Source: Carallia brachiata
Taxonomy: Eukaryota > Streptophyta > Magnoliopsida > Malpighiales > Rhizophoraceae
Length of the DNA: 64,000 bases
Assembly (NCBI GenBank): GCA_021464245.1
Contig: JADCRB010000030.1
Coordinates: forward strand, 2,569,376 to 2,633,375
Direction of reading: 5' to 3'
Shown here: positions 36,678 to 48,238 of the stretch, in pieces
How positions within the stretch are numbered: position 1 is the stretch's first letter
Layout: every line of letters begins with the position of its first letter
Made by a program: the position numbers and the translations under genes
The notes under the pieces: model-generated
Database searches by the model: none
What the model saw: only the letters and a program-made list of their open reading frames with translations
What the model was told of the DNA's origin: nothing

Positions 36678-37124
36678 TACTCTGTTGTTGTTTTTGTCTT
36701 TCCGGAATTAATAAATAAATTTAGCCGTGTTTGGGTTGCGTTGCTTGGGCTATTTGGAATTCTAGCGAGACTCGGATTTCCGCTACGCCTCGTTTTTACT
36801 TATTTACCCCTGGGCGAGTCTTTGTTCATCACTGCAAGGTAAGCAGTTTGCTGAGATCTGATTGGACAATGCTTTACTAATTATGCTAGGTTTAGGCTCA
36901 CACAACAAGCTCAAGCCCTAAATCACCTTTAATGAGTTACAGTTTACTGGTCCTGAAATTATCCTCAGACTTGAAAAGTTTGAAAGTTGAAATTCGAGTC
37001 CCAACAACTAATTCCAAGTAAATTTAGGGTGGTGTTGTATGGCAATTTTTTTTAGTCCAATAAAACTTTGTATACTAAAGTTAATAATTAATAATAATCA
37101 TTAAACTAAAATCATGCTTACTAC

Positions 37125-39436
37125 GGGCTCGTTTGGAATGGTTGCCAGTTTTTTGTTGTTATTTTTTGTTTTTTATTTTTTTGTTTTTACTGTTTGTTTT
37201 ATTTTTGTGTTTATCGCTGTCAACTTTCGTTTTTTTTTTTCCACTGTCAATCTAATTTTTTTATCATGAAGGAAACTTTTTTTAAGAAATATTATTAGTA
37301 TGGATTGTTAAGAATAAAAGTAAAAGAAGTCATATTTTGAAGCCGGAATAAACTTAAAAATATTATAAATATTATTCAAAAAGATTCATAATTTCTCAAC
37401 ACAACCCATTTGCTCTAGTTGCCTCTGACCATTAGTCTACCACACCTTCAATGGTTACTCAATGTTATTATTTATTATCATAGGAAAGCAGCGACTAACA
37501 ATGGCATCGAAGAGGTGCTTTAAGGAAAGGATGTCACTAGCAATATTTAGGCAGAATTTGGATGAAGCCATCCCTTGTCCTACTGTCCTGCCAGACTCAT
37601 CTAATTCCTTTGAATCATCCCAAATGCAAGATCTTGGCATAGATCTTGGCAAAGAGCTCCTCCCTGAGAAATATTTTAAGCAAGAAGACACATCAGTCAA
37701 ATTTTCTTGAATGACAAATTCTTACTTACAAATTCCACGAACTTTAGAAGGGACAATTCCATTTCAATGAAATTGTGCACAACAAAGTTTAGAAGTAGTC
37801 ACCTTTGCACTTAGCTAATTACTAAGCAATTGTTACAGATGAAATATCTTAGTTTCCAATGTGTTTAAGTGATGCATGTTAAAGCTTCAAAGAAAGGTCC
37901 TCTCAAGAGAAACTTCCACATCTTATTGGAGCCAGTTGTGTAACACGGGCCAATTCACCAAGAAAATCCCTTCACATGGTCAGGAATCAGAAAGGATGCT
38001 AAATCATGCATCCAAATCATAGCCTCACCACACTAATTAATTAAGCACCAAGTACAATGTTGTTGTAAAATAAAGTTTCATTCTTATTATACAAATCATT
38101 TATCCAAAAAATCTTATTGTTTATGGATAAACATGATCAGTTATCAAATGGTTAGAAACAAACAAAAGTCAAGCCTCTTTGTAAATCCAAGCATTCCCTG
38201 TCCAATATTTATATTAGAGATGAATCACGACAACATCTAGAAGTTTAAAAATCATATCCAATCACGCAAACAAACACAAGAGTGAACTTTGGTAGCATTA
38301 CAAGCCACCTCACGTCTCCAGAACCTCTCCAATCATCAAGAATTGTAAGTCAAACAAATCTATGGTATCTACCATCAAATGAATCAACTTGCTACACGGA
38401 AACAGAAAGTGGCTTTCTCATGCAAAATTAAGATGAGAGAGCAGACTTTAACATACCCAAGTTCCAATCTTTAACCAAGCAAATCAAGCAGAGAAAGAAT
38501 TAAAAGGAAAGTAAGAAACTGTGGGCATGTGGGTGTCGGGCAACATAACACACGCACCTGTGATACTAAGAGCGATGACTCCAACGACGAAGACAAGGAT
38601 TTGAACAATCGCACAAAAGCAATTCTTTCCCATTCTCTTAAAGAAGTCGACAGCGAAAAATCACACAAAGAAAAACAACCAAGATGAGAATGGAGATCAT
38701 AAACAAGTCAGCACTTCACCTTACTGCATGTCAATGCGAGTAATTGTTCTAGTAACTGTTAATAAAACTATTTCTTTCCCACATAATATTAAGACAGAAC
38801 CAAACAACAGTAAAAGAACTTCCAAACAAGCAATAGCTAAGAAATAGAGACGAATATAACCTTACGTTGATGGGATTCGAGAAGCCAAAGAAATCAGAGA
38901 CGCCAGGCAAGAAGAGCAAGGGATTTGGATGAAGGAGACCGATGTACGCCAACGAAGTTGCCAGCCGTCGAAGACGGCAAGGGTTTCGCAAGAAGACGCC
39001 GAAATACGCCGAAAAAGTCGCTAGATGTCGAATTGGCAAGGGGCATGGAAGACGCGCCAGGGGTTTGGGTAAAGAGAATGCCAGACGATATGAGATGGCA
39101 AAGCACAGCAAAAAAGGCGTGAAGACTGGTACATAAGTGAGGAGAAAGAGATTGAAAGGTTGGAGGAAGAGGAGGCATGAAGACAGAGAAACAGAGCAAG
39201 AAGAGAGAAAGAGGGGAAAGAAGAAAAGCGCGAAGCGGAGAGCAAGGCTGAGAATCAGAAATCTCAAAAGGAAAGCTTGTTTTTCTGCTGTGCAAATTGT
39301 GTTTTTTTCTTAAGAAATGCTTTTTGCTTTTCAGAGAAAAACGAAAACGGGTAATACTTTGCCAAACGCATTTTCTCTGTTTTTTTGCGTGAAAATAAAC
39401 GAAAAACCAAAAACCTAATCAATACCAAACGGGCCC
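37125..39436. mobile_element. Harbinger/Tourist-like DNA transposon, 2.3 kb, non-autonomous
   Basis: The 5' end GGGCTCGTTTGG (37125-37136) is the inverse of the 3' end CCAAACGGGCCC (39425-39436) with one mismatch. The flanks are TAC (37122-37124) and TAC (39437-39439), a 3-bp target duplication. The same site in block B (near 48650, CTTACTAGTTAAATA) is empty, so the boundaries are well set. TIR sequence and 3-bp duplication suggest PIF/Harbinger, though its usual target is TWA. I find no transposase. The inside has exon-like pieces on the minus strand: about 37455-37700 (open; reads MPRSCIWDDSKELDESG), about 38541-38668 ending at CACAG|GTGCGTG, and a GC-rich ORF at 38894-39295. These might be captured host gene fragments or remains of an element gene. 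Confidence 0.75.
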
Positions 39437-41034
39437 TACTTAAATATATTTCTTTTTTAAAATCAAAAGGTACATAGAACATCTTATATACACCATAAAA
39501 TAGAGTTTTTTTTTAAAAAAGGCTACTCTTGGATACCGGTTTGCTCTTAAATGAAGATCAATAGGTTGAGATTTTTATTAGGGACTACCCAACTAATTCT
39601 CTCATTTAACTTTTCTTTTATCCCATGCACAAAAAAAAAAAAACAATATTTTGATACAGTAATTATTTTACAATGCGTTAAAATTAGATATAATTATTAT
39701 CTGTTAAACGATATTCAACCACATTAATAGCATAAATAGGATTGAGCTTACTAACAAAAAATAAACAATGATATGCCCATTTTGCATTTGAACTTTGATC
39801 TGCCTTCTAAAGCTATTGAACTTTTTTTTTCCCCTCATGACAAATGACCAAAAACTCAAAATTTTTTTAGCAAATTAGTTGTGAAACTATGCTAGAAAAA
39901 CTTATAGATTTGACCAAATTCAAGATGCCGCCTCCAAGATCCATTCCAAAAAAAAAAATGGCATTGAATAAGTTTTTTAATCTAAAATAAATAATAAATT
40001 AAAAAATTTCAACATCAAAGTTTCTTAGTTAAGTATAGCTTATAAGTTAAAGTGCGGAATGAAATTTAATTATCACTCAAGTTTAGAATTACTCACCCTA
40101 AATTTTAAACTTAAACTTGGTGATTATTAGATTATAGACAGTAAATAATTAGTCATTATCAACATAAACTTCAACTCAACTCTAAAAAAAAAGAAGAAAT
40201 GTACAAACCTCAGCCTCCACATGAGACAACAATTCGAGAACTAGGTCGTTTGAGATCTACTACTTCTTCATCAATTATATTATCATTTTTTGGGGTCAGA
40301 TATTACAGGAAATGCATGTCAAGAAACGGCGAATTACCAGTACCACATAGCAATCTAAAAGGAGGTTTTCCAACTTTCCATCAGCGTAGTATCAAAAACT
40401 GAAATGATATGGGACCGTAAATTTGGTGTTAGTGTCGGGGACGCCGCAACTATTACGGTGACAAAAAGCCGTTAATTAATTAATTGAGGAGACTATTATT
40501 TGTTTTTGTTTTTCGGCCCTGATCTGAAGCTAATGATGGATATCTGTAGCTCTATACCATTAAACCCGGCAAGCCTTAATATTGTCCGCTAATTGGAGGC
40601 CATTTTTTCTTGTTTTGTTATCTTTTTTCGTTTTTGGGGATGAACGGCCCAAAATATTTTGCTGACTACCCAATTCTTGCAGCAGAAACTGGGCCTTTAG
40701 CCTGGGCAATCCATTAGATATCTCACACAAGGCTACAAACACGGACCATATTGGTTGGGATTTTTCAAGTTTGTTGGATAATGGGCATCAAAAGGCCAGT
40801 CCCGGATACCGTTGGGCCCATTCACTCAAAATGATGGTCTCTGACTATGAAACAAGTCAGCAATCAGATAAAAAAAAAAAACAAGTCAGCAAAGTGAGGA
40901 TTAAAAAAATATATATATATTAACAGAATTTTTTATATCTTGTACAACTAGTTAAGACACCCTGCTCAAATCTTTTGTTCCTCATTTTTAGTGATTTTAT
41001 GTATTATTAAAGTCAACAACATTGGTCTTTGATG
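39437..41034. other. Block A spacer after the transposon
   Basis: No gene. It matches 48652-50269 in block B. A conserved stretch (CCTCAGCCTCCA at 40209 to CTAAAAGGAGG at 40355) and a segment with TTTTGGGGATG (40634) are well kept in both copies but have no convincing coding frame. Confidence 0.5.
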
Positions 41035-41215
41035 TATGGTCCCTCAATTAATAACCATAGAAGCATTCAACGGGAAAGAAAAATGTAGATGCGGGTTGCG
41101 AGCGATTGGTCTTAAGGTACAGTCCCTCAATTAATACGCATAGAAGCATTTTCAACGAGAAAGAAAAAAGTGGACGTCGGTTGTGGACTGTCAGCTGACT
41201 GAATTATTGAAATAT
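41035..41215. repeat. Minisatellite, two units of about 80 bp
   Basis: Each unit has GTCCCTCAATTAATA, CATAGAAGCATT, AACG(G/A)GAAAGAAAAA and a GTTG-GGAYTG end. The same array in block B (50270-50510) has three units. Confidence 0.7.
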
Positions 41216-41737
41216 ATTTTTTCTGGCGAGGAATTAGTAAAATATGTTGGAAATGTGTGTTACCGATGGATTAATTATAAGTTATAGTCTAATTCATATT
41301 CCAGTAATGTCTCCCTCAGAGACTACAAAACGTTGCCATTAGACCAATTTTGATGTTAATAACGTGTTCTTAGGGATGTCTTGTGGATTTGAAAATAAAA
41401 AATAAAATAGATACATCATAATATAATGAACTTCTTAATAAATAAATAAAAAATTATGAGCCGGCGTGGATCAATTATGTAACTCAATTATGATTGAAAA
41501 GAAAACAATTATACATTTACGCAGATTAACACCCACAGTAATCATGCCAACCAATTTGGGAGAGTGAGATATGAAAGAGATAATATGTGCAAGTGGACAT
41601 CTTAGAGTCTGAGTTTGTTGTCTCATCTATAACTTAACAATATGTGGAGGATAGCGGCAAATGAAAAATGCCAGTTTCACGGAGAGCGGATTGGAAGTTA
41701 GCTGAATTTATGTGAAAGAAAAAAAGTCAAATATTTC

Positions 41738-42623
41738 GGAATAAACATTAAAATAATTTTAAATTTTTTATAATTTTTTAATATGATTCTATATTGTTTT
41801 ATATTTTTATATTAGTCTTATAATTATGATTTTAGTTATAATTAAATTCTATTTAAACGAAATCGGTTAGTCAATCCTTACAAGCCGTATTTGATCTCAA
41901 GAAATACATAAATATAATTTTAAAAAGAAAATACGTCATATTTTAAAAAGAAACTCTCATATTTTTTTTTGAGAAAATTGACGAGGAATGCACAATCCAA
42001 ATCTCTCATAATCAAATTTGACTTTTCTAAAAATCAATTCATGTCCAACTTTTTTAGAATCAAATTAAAATATCTTTAAACGTGTTCTAGACATGTTCAA
42101 CACATATTTTTATTGCGTTCGACATGAGTGTCCGATTTTTTTTAAAATTTTTTGTTTGACACTTTTTGACATATCAAAATTTTAACTTACGATTACCTCT
42201 TCTAACGTCCACTCGCGAGTTCCACTTTTCTGCACTAAAAAGTTATTATTGAGACAATAAATGAAAGAAAAGCTTCAGTCTTTGGGTTGTTTTCGAGTTA
42301 GGAGCATAAGAAATTTGCTTTATGGTTGGACGATTTAAATTTTTTTTTAAATTTGGGGATTTCAATAGGGATATATTAGAGGAAACGAGGCAAAAAAAAT
42401 CACCAGAGTTTTTTTTTAAAATAACGTATTTCTCTTTTTAAAATTATATTATATATTTTCTGCAGTTAAATATCGTTTATAATCCGTTGACTAATGATTC
42501 CGTTTAGATAAGACTTAATTACAATTAAAATTATAGTTATATGACTGATATGAAAATATAAAATAATATAAGATTACATTAAAAAAATTTTAAAAAATTT
42601 AGGATTATTTTAATATTTATCCC
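41738..42623. mobile_element. Mutator-like non-autonomous element with long TIRs
   Basis: The left end starts GGAATAAACATTAAAATAAT. The inverted right end starts GGGATAAATATTAAAATAAT. The similarity continues for about 140 bp on each side, through TTTTATATTTTTATATTAGT / TTTTATATTTTCATATCAGT and AAACGAAATC / AAACGGAATC. The flanks are identical 10-bp repeats CAAATATTTC (41728-41737 and 42624-42633). Block B has one copy of CAAATATTTC at 52164-52173 and no insert. Long TIRs and a 9-11 bp duplication are typical of Mutator-like elements. There is no transposase inside. Confidence 0.82.
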
Positions 42624-42633
42624 CAAATATTTC

Positions 42634-44370
42634 TTAAATTTTGTTGAAATGATCATGATGAGTGCGCTGATGAAAATGATTGAGATCAGTCGCAATCTTG
42701 GACGATTCAAATTTCCAAATTGCCGTGATTTGGAAAAAATAAAATTTGAGAAAAAGAAGACGAACCCAGTCAGTTCGACAATGTATCGAGAAAGATGGTT
42801 TGATTTGAGAATATAAAACAAAGGGAGACAAGGTGGGGGCATTTGCCCATCTACGAGGAGAATTTAATAGTCGTATAGAGATAAGACAATTAGTGTTCAA
42901 TAGTCTATTTTTTTTAAATTTTAATTATACAACAGTTTATATTATTTTATTATTATTTAAATATTATTACTGAATTTTTTATGATTTGACGATATCTATT
43001 TATTTTTTAAAAAAGACATAGTTATAAATTATATAATAAAAATAAATATTTAAAATAAGAATTTAAATTTTAACCGTGTCCCCAAGAAAACAATGCCTGA
43101 TTATCGTATACGCAACAAAACTAATCTAACTCTCAATTAGCCTAAGAGCTACGTACTCGAAGCTTTCGTATTTCATGATGGAGGTGATGTCTGAAGTCTA
43201 AACCCGTGACTTCTACGGTTCTACCGTATTAGAGATTTTTCGCGGTGGCGACTGTTAAATTTTTAAAGCTAATTAATTAAAGGCGTAGAAATGACTCTTA
43301 AACAAAGGAGTCAGGTAAATTTAATACGGAACATCAGAGAGGGAAAAAATTTAAGAGATACAATAAAAATGAAAAATTTTAAATCAATTTTATGAGATAT
43401 GAAATTAGTATTTAATCTATGATAAACATTACCTAGCAATATTTAAATGATAATAAAATTACAATAAAGTAATATAATCTGTTGGATAATTGAAATTAAA
43501 AAAAAAATGTTATTAGGTGTTATTAAATAAATTATGATGACTAATTTATTATTATTAAAATTAAGTTATATAGTAAAACTCTTAACCTATTAAAAAAAAG
43601 GTATATTAAATATTCACCTTAATTATAAGAATATTTACTAATTTTATGTCTTTTTTTAAGCAAATTTATTTATAATCTTACACTACACAAATTTATTTTT
43701 TTATTTTAAATAGACTTTACTTATGGTGTAAAATTATGCATAAGTTATACTCATTTTTTAGAGTTAAATTAAAAATCTCTATATGAAATAATGATATATA
43801 TAACAAAAATCGTGTCATAAAATATCTAAAATTTATAATTATAAAAAAACTCATCTACTTTTATAACACTATTAAATTAAAGCAGGAAAAAAGTTGATAA
43901 TTTTTTTATAATTATGAATTTTATAATATTTTATAATATAATTTTTGTGATATACATTATTATTCTAATTATAATAATTCGAATGAAGAAAATTTTTAAA
44001 AAAATACATTTATTTTTGGTTTATATTAAAGTACTTATTAATTTTACCTCATTTTTTAGTAAATAAAATTAACTTATAATCTAATATCATTTAAATATTT
44101 TTTTAAATTTTTATTTAAATAAATTTTACTTATTATATAATATAAAATTATAAATAAATAACACTCAATTAAAAATAATAAAATATAAAATTCTCTCGTA
44201 TTAAATGAAAGCGCAGGTACAACCACTGGCTCAGTATTTGTCCATCCATAAATTGCCCTGTCCTCCCTGCCACTCTTACTTGCACTTTGAAAGTGTTTAA
44301 GAAGGGCTGCAGAGAGAGACAGAGAGAGAGAGAGAGGAGAGAAATAGAGCGGTTTTAGTATAGCAAATTA
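42634..44370. other. PIP2 upstream region, block A
   Basis: No gene. AT-rich spacer shared with 52174-53902. A (GA)n tract at about 44308-44337, just before the PIP2 start at 44371, belongs to the PIP2 5' UTR and is also present in block B. Confidence 0.55.
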
Positions 44371-45395
44371 ATGGCGAAGGAAGTGGGGGAGGAGGGCAGC
44401 CACAGCCACAATGGAAAGGACTACGAAGACGAACCACCAGCTCCTTTGCTGGACATGGGAGAGCTATGCAGTTGGTCTTTTTACAGAGCTATAATCGCAG
44501 AGTTTGTTGCCACCCTTCTGTTCCTTTATGTGGGTGTGGCCACTATTATTGGTAACAACCACCAAATTGCCACTGACCCTCACCATGACCCTTGTGCTGG
44601 CGTTGGCCTTCTCGGTATTTCCTGGGCCCTTGGTGGCATGATTTTCATTCTTGTTTACTGCACTGCCGGCATCTCTGGTACTGCTTCTTTCTCCTTCCAA
44701 TTCCCTTCTCTTTGATTAATATTGTTAATGTTAAGGAGTATAAATTTTTAAATTTATAAAATAAGATTTGTCATAACTTATAATACTAAACTTTCGAATT
44801 ATTCGATTGAGTTATAAATTAGAAAGTTTAATTTATACTCTAATCTACACTATACTCTTATCTATACTGTACTAATCACTTTGCCGTTTGATCTTTTACA
44901 TATAAATTTTTCTTATTTCAATCAAATTTCTTTATATTTGACTTAACAAGTGTCAAGAGATTTACGTTAAACGTATAAAGTCTCATGTAACAACATATGC
45001 CCTTTCCTAAACTTCCGTAACCTGGTGCACTGAGATGCCGTTCTCTTTGACTAATCTTCTCTGAAATTTCATATGCTTGAACTTGAAATAAAGGGGGCCA
45101 CATTAACCCAGCGGTGACGTTCGGGCTCTTCGTGGCAAGAAAAGTGTCACTGGTGCGAGCAGTGGCCTACATGGTGGCCCAATGTCTTGGAGCTATATGC
45201 GGCGTTGGTCTTGTGAAGGCATTTATGAAGCATCCCTATAACTCACTCGGCGGAGGTAATAACTCTGTTGCGGCTGGCTACTCGAAAGGTGTCGCCGTGG
45301 GAGCTGAGATCATTGGCACTTTTGTTCTTGTCTACACCGTCTTCTCCGCCACCGACCCTAAACGTAAGGCTCGCGACTCCCACGTTCCTGTAAGT

Positions 45396-45447
<52 letters not shown>

Positions 45448-46344
45448 CAACCAACAAAATAATAGTAAATTAATATAAATTAAATATTTAAAATTAATAA
45501 ATTATTAAATATTATTTAATTAATTATGTACAATGTTATTGCAACTTAAAATTTAATTTTGTAATAATAAAACACGTATATGTAAAGCTTTTTCAAACAA
45601 AGTTGAGGGTCATCAAAGAGTCCTGATGCGATGTGTGGTGATGGGGGTTTTACAATTTGCTGTGGTTCAGATTTTGGCTCCCTTGCCCATTGGGTTTGCT
45701 GTGTTTATGGTTCATCTGGCTACAATTCCAATCACTGGCACGGGCATCAACCCTGCTAGGAGCTTTGGTGCTGCTGTGATTTACAACAAGAAGTATATCT
45801 GGGATGATCATGTACGTCCATCTCAATATGACTACTCCATCTCATTAACTGATATTTATGTTTATAAAATTGAATTTTAGATGCTTTCTATTTTTTTAGA
45901 CGTTTTAGTGAGTCTAATTCACTAATAATTTTATATTATATAAATTTATTTTTTATTATTTTTTTATTTTAAATAGATCTTATTTATTATCCAGTATAAA
46001 TTTATAAGTAAATTATATTTAAAAAAAAGTGATTCAAATTAAAATTTTCTTGAATTTTTTTTCGGATGAGACATGTGGACACGAAACAGCATTGTTGAAA
46101 CGGTGGTAATCACTCGTTTTGATCATTGTATTGCTTGGACTTTAGTTAAAGCCCTAATTAATTGAAATTTAATTTGATTCGGGCCTTTTATTTTTATGCG
46201 TGTATTCTTGAGGTTGAGCAGTGGATTTTCTGGGTTGGGCCATTTGCTGGAGCTCTGGCTGCGGCTATATACTATCAATTCGTACTGAGAGCAGGAGCTG
46301 TGAAAGCTTTGGGATCCTTCCGCAGCAACCCCATCAATAATTAA
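44371..46344 (+). CDS. PIP2: PIP2-type plasma-membrane aquaporin, intact copy
   Basis: This gene encodes a 288-residue water channel of the PIP2;7/2;8 type. Exons are 44371-44677, 45094-45389, 45671-45811 and 46222-46344, all GT-AG, 289 codons. The N-terminus has [17 protein letters not shown]. Six helices with two NPA loops follow: [11 protein letters not shown] (N107) and [11 protein letters not shown] (N228). Loop B carries the phosphorylatable RKVSL and loop D the gating His in RDSHVP. The aromatic/arginine filter shows H216, T225 and R231 as in all PIPs, but the helix 2 position, normally Phe, is Leu87 ([11 protein letters not shown]). Loop A is longer than usual ([14 protein letters not shown]) but keeps the Cys used for dimer disulfides. 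A CT microsatellite follows the exon 2 donor. The C-terminus ALGSFRSN is complete. The second copy at 53903 is broken. Confidence 0.93.
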
Positions 46345-47553
46345 GTAGACAAGTTGGGATACGTTTATCCCTTTAGCTTTGTTATTTATGTCTGATGGAT
46401 GTAGAACTTTCGTTACTATTAAGTGCACTGTCCTGCTGCTTATTTATTGAAAGCGACGACTCTATGGCCAAGGATTGGCGATAATAATTATAAAAAAAAG
46501 AATAATAATAATAAAAGCCAGTAAGAACAAAAAGAGACTGGTTATTGCATGGTAACATTGCATGTACCAAAAAAAACATTGCATCAAATACAAACAGCGT
46601 GGTCCCAAGAAAGTCCGCTTCAGGAACATCCATATAACAGCATTAATGTCTTAGCATTTCATGTTGTTGAAGGTGCTTGTACAAATTTATTTTAGTAGGT
46701 AGCAGCCACTTCAGCACCAACCACCCCATGAACTAAAAAGCTGTCAAGATGGTTCTATTTTTCTTTTTCTTTTTTTTATTTTATTGAGAGGCATGTGAGA
46801 GAGAGAATTAGAGTTTAAATTTTAAATATCTTAGTGTAAGATACACTTTCTATTATTTCAATAAAATCAGATCCTTACAATTCTAATTTTTTTTGAGCAT
46901 TGGGCCAGAATTTTCAATGCCAAGGCATTTTATTTTCAAGGATTTATTCTAAATAAGATATTATTATTGGGGACTAGCTCGGAGAATGACAGAAACGTCT
47001 ACTTGAATTGTAAACAAGAGAAATGTTTAATAGACACAAATTTTTAATACGAGAATGACTTACATCTAAAAAGTATACTTATGAGCGTTTGTCATATCGA
47101 TGTGCAACCAATCAACATGATTTAACGTCACTTTACTGGAAAATCCCCTATCCATATGATAGAACCTATAGATAATTATTCCCCATTAATAAGGTCAGTT
47201 GTAAGAAGCTAGCCAATAACTCTCGTCGCATCTATCGTAGACCCACCGAGGGGTAGAAGAGAAAAGTGGAAGCCAGCAACACATTGCTAGAGATCTAACA
47301 CGAGAAAGAGGTCCAAGCCACAACAGATCAAAGTTGACAAAAAGGATTGAAAACCATCGACTTGGGCTTTGGCCCCATTTAATCGGACGGCGCATTGCCT
47401 TTCCTGGGCTGGGCCACGTACAGTCCCTCACTCGACAAGCTACAACTACAAACCCAGCAAGTAGGATGAAACTAAACTATCAGGACTCGGGGGAAAGATG
47501 AGACTTGCCAACAGTTGCCATAATGTTCCATTTTGGGAAGGAAGGACAACACT
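46345..47553. other. Spacer between PIP2 and the orphan USP exon, block A
   Basis: No gene. Shared with 55752-56919. The right part (about 47200-47550) is well conserved between blocks and probably derives from the USP gene 3' UTR and flank. Confidence 0.5.
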
Positions 47554-47747
47554 TTACAATGGCAAAAGTAAGACGGGGCAGGGAATGAACTCAGCCAGTA
47601 GATTTGCATCCACATGCTTCGAATGGATCGCTTCCATGCTTATGACAACCAGATCCAAGTTTAGGTCATCAGCAACCTCGCCAATGATGGCCACGGGCTT
47701 GTTCCCTTCTCCTAGTCCCTCCAACAATGTGAATTCCTGGAATCCAC
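47554..47747 (-). pseudogene. Orphan last exon of a USP-like gene
   Basis: This is the duplicate of exon 5 of the gene at 56920-59016, with its acceptor (TTTACAG), full open frame and stop. It has two amino-acid differences (ERL to EGL and KPT to KPV). The upstream exons are absent: the duplication ended inside intron 4, so the sequence to the right is unrelated spacer and then block B. No promoter or start, hence a gene fragment. Confidence 0.88.
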
Positions 47748-48024
47748 CTGTAAATTTGTGTAACATGTTTCAGCAACTTTATCACATTAAAATTTTCTAG
47801 GCTTATCAGACAACACAATTCAAATTAACACACAAATTCAGAGGAAAATGCAAGAGACCCTTTCTTCAATAGCAGATAGATTAGCTGCCTATCTTGTCGC
47901 TATTTTTCTCTTTACGGGCGTTGCACGTGCTTGTGCAAACATGCAAGCCTGCATTCTTGTATATTTGTTGTGGAATTGGCTTGTCAGTACATGAAAGGTG
48001 TTTCAATGCACGACACTTCGACAT

Positions 48025-48238
48025 ACTTCGTATAATGAGACATATTGCTTCATTTTCACGTTGTTGCCGAAGCTCCAATTACTGGACAGGGCAGATATTA
48101 ACTCTATATAATGGGGCCCACTGCATCATTAACACGTAGGGGAGATGCTAATGCTTATTTAATTGACTTTCTCGGTGACATGTCTGTATACACATGGGCT
48201 GAGTATAACCTTCGGTATCTAAGCTTCGGTATCCAAAC
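48025..48238. other. Spacer at the block A / block B junction
   Basis: These 214 bases match neither the USP intron in block B nor the LARP1 upstream region in block A. They contain TTCGGTATCTAAGCTTCGG near the right end, a short direct repeat. They may be inserted filler or a remnant of deleted duplicate sequence. Confidence 0.55.

Larger units (their letters stand above)
36709..48024. repeat. Tandem segmental duplication, block A (PIP2 intact, USP exon orphan)
   Basis: Sequence from TAATAAATAAATTTAGCC at 36709 matches that from 48239, in the same order and direction through the PIP2 gene to the last USP exon and part of its intron, ending near 48024/57389. Block A is longer, chiefly because of two transposons (37125-39436 and 41738-42623). 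Confidence 0.92.

Noticed and set aside
38749..39295. Hydrophobic minus-strand frames of 133-172 residues as a membrane protein gene
   Set aside because: They lie inside a transposon, overlap each other in different frames and match no family I know. Kept only as possible element cargo.
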